Below are positions 14,809-16,159 of a stretch of 16,159 nucleotides of DNA, in pieces. The notes under the pieces are model-generated. The model searched no databases and had not been told where the DNA came from. It saw only the letters and a list, made by a program, of their open reading frames with translations. Positions within the stretch are counted from its first letter, which is position 1; every line of letters begins with the position of its first letter. The translations under genes were made by a program, and so were the position numbers. The stretch is from Equivita sp045641605 (GTDB taxonomy: Bacteria > Actinomycetota > Coriobacteriia > Coriobacteriales > Eggerthellaceae), in the NCBI GenBank assembly GCA_045641605.1, contig JAZUHG010000024.1:1-16159 (forward strand), given 5' to 3'.

Positions 14809-16159
14809 TTAAACTTCGATTATGTCCACTATTACCATCGGTCTTTGATTAGTTCTATCTCATAAAAGTGAAAGAAGGGCATCTTTTGCGCTCTTTCTTA
14901 AATGATTTGCGTCAGTACTCTTCTTTAGTTCTTTATTTAGCGCACGAACAACAACATTGCGAAGGTCGTTTTTAAGCTCATCGTCATCGCCACCAGAAAC
15001 CCCACGTAGATTAACAAAAACAGGTCCCATAATTTGTTTTTGCTTAAAGTTTATGGCGGCGCTAATAACGGCAATTCCGCCTTCGCCAAGGAAGTTGCGT
15101 TCTTTTAAAACATCTTGTGATGTATCACCCACGCTCAAGCCATCAACGTAAACAACGCCGCTTTGTACAGGCTCCTTACGTCTTAGCCCCGAAGTAGAAA
15201 GCTCCACAACATCGCCGTTGTCGCAAAGATAGATATTGTCATGTGCGACTCCACAACTCTCGGCAAGCTTAGCGTGCGCCAAAAGATGAACTGCCTCACC
15301 ATGAACTGGCATAAATCCAAAAGGCTCACACAAAGAAAGCATCATTTTAAGCTCCTCAGAAGATGCATGACCAGAAACATGTATGGGGGCACGCTTTTTA
15401 TCGACGACATTAACGCCAAGCTTCGCCAGTTTGTTGATAACGTTAGAAACAGCTTTCTCGTTACCAGGAACTGGAGTTGCTGAGATAATTACGGTATCAC
15501 CTTTATCTACACTGATGCGCTTATGTGAATCATCTGCAATGCGAGACAAAGCGCTTAGCGGCTCACCTTGGCTGCCCGTACAAAGAATAACTGCATTCTT
15601 TGGAGGGATATTATCAAGCTCGTAAGCATCAATAATATGCTCGTCAGATACGTGCAAGTAGCCCAGTTTGCGGGCAATCTCGACGTTTTGAACCATGGAT
15701 CTACCTGCCACAACAACCTTTCTTCCACATTTAATTGCGGCATCACAAGCTTGTTGAACGCGGTGTATGTGACTTGCAAAAGTAGCAATAATAACTTTGC
15801 CCTTTGCTCTACGAATAATTTTTTCGAGCTCTGGCCCAACACTGCTCTCCGAAGGCGTATAGCCTTTCTCGGTTGCGTTGGTTGAATCACTCATTAAAAG
15901 ATCAATGCCAATTTTTGCAAACTTAGCTATTAAATTGAAGTCTGTAGTTCTTCCGTCGATTGGCGTCTGGTCAAGTTTAAAGTCGCCAGTGTGTAAAACA
16001 TTACCTGCGGGAGTTTGCAAAAACATTCCCACAGCGCCAGGAATGGAGTGGTTAACCTTAAAGAAATTAAGCTGAAAATCTCCGATGTTAAGGACATCCC
16101 CTGACTTTATCTCGTTAAATGGAACGTTGCCAATATCAAATTCCTCGAACTTCGCCATA
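14809..16159 (-). CDS. rnj: Ribonuclease J (5' end beyond window)
   Basis: RNase J is a metallo-beta-lactamase/beta-CASP ribonuclease with endo- and 5'-3' exonuclease activity. The last 449 codons are visible; the HxHxDH metal motif lies beyond the right edge. Visible motifs: NHSIPGAVGMFLQTPAGNVL, HTGDFKLD, SDSTNA, the beta-CASP segment ATFASHIHRVQQ, CTGSQGEP, HVSGHAS and MPVHGEAVHL. The UGA at 14860-14862 is read as Trp in LLSLLWDRTNQRPMVIVDII, the usual RNase J end (W..T.RRPMILP...EV), before TAA at 14809-14811. The standard code would drop this tail. The ATG at 16156-16158 is internal, so the gene surely continues off the edge. Together with rny it supplies the Gram-positive mRNA decay pair. 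Confidence 0.96.

Noticed and set aside
1..16159. tRNA genes, rRNA, CRISPR arrays, insertion sequences or phage genes
   Set aside because: I looked on both strands and saw no cloverleaf with CCA-type acceptor, no spaced direct repeats and no transposase or integrase; the window is densely packed with housekeeping genes.

Overview
This window looks like a conserved chromosomal housekeeping and DNA-repair cluster from a low-to-moderate GC Gram-positive-type bacterium. All but one gene lie on the minus strand. Read in minus-strand order from the right edge: RNase J (rnj, 5' end missing), ftsK, a rodZ-like gene, rimO, pgsA fused to cinA, recA, recX, rny, a GHKL ATPase of unknown role, spoVS, miaB and miaA. 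These converge on plus-strand lexA, which is divergent from nrdR (C-terminus cut by the left edge). The rnj-ftsK adjacency and the divergent lexA/nrdR pair recall Actinomycetota. The recA-recX-rny-spoVS-miaB-miaA run recalls Bacillota and Coriobacteriia. My best guess from synteny alone is a Coriobacteriia-like actinobacterium, at moderate confidence; no similarity search was possible.

The main observation is a changed genetic code. With the standard code, six genes (rnj, rodZ, pgsA, recA, miaB, miaA) would break or end early at UGA codons. Eight in-frame UGAs are present, and where the family is well conserved they sit where Trp is expected: the GAWYTY motif of RecA, the AAWLPI segment before the MiaB radical-SAM cysteines, the EAKTWYL end of MiaB, the RNase J tail, and the last membrane helix of PgsA. 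All 13 complete genes end in UAA or UAG. UGA therefore reads as Trp (translation table 4 behaviour) alongside normal UGG. Read this way, recA, miaA, miaB and rnj become full length, and pgsA and cinA become one uninterrupted gene.

Layout. 1-537: nrdR and the divergent nrdR/lexA control region, with candidate NrdR boxes and a candidate LexA operator. 538-1194: lexA and its terminator. 1133-3699: spoVS-miaB-miaA operon behind an extended -10 promoter. 3700-3908: intergenic region with a 19-bp perfect inverted repeat and a second hairpin. 3909-6555: rny and the GHKL ATPase gene. 6678-8190: recA-recX with its own promoter. 8368-12067: rodZ-rimO-pgsA/cinA operon behind a strong promoter. 12116-16159: rnj and ftsK.

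The genes cover the SOS response (RecA, RecX, LexA), mRNA decay (RNase J, RNase Y), tRNA and ribosomal protein methylthiolation (MiaA, MiaB, RimO), chromosome segregation (FtsK), cell shape and envelope (RodZ, PgsA) and ribonucleotide reductase control (NrdR). LexA keeps its cleavage site and nucleophilic Ser but has Ile where the catalytic Lys should be, so SOS control here may be unusual.
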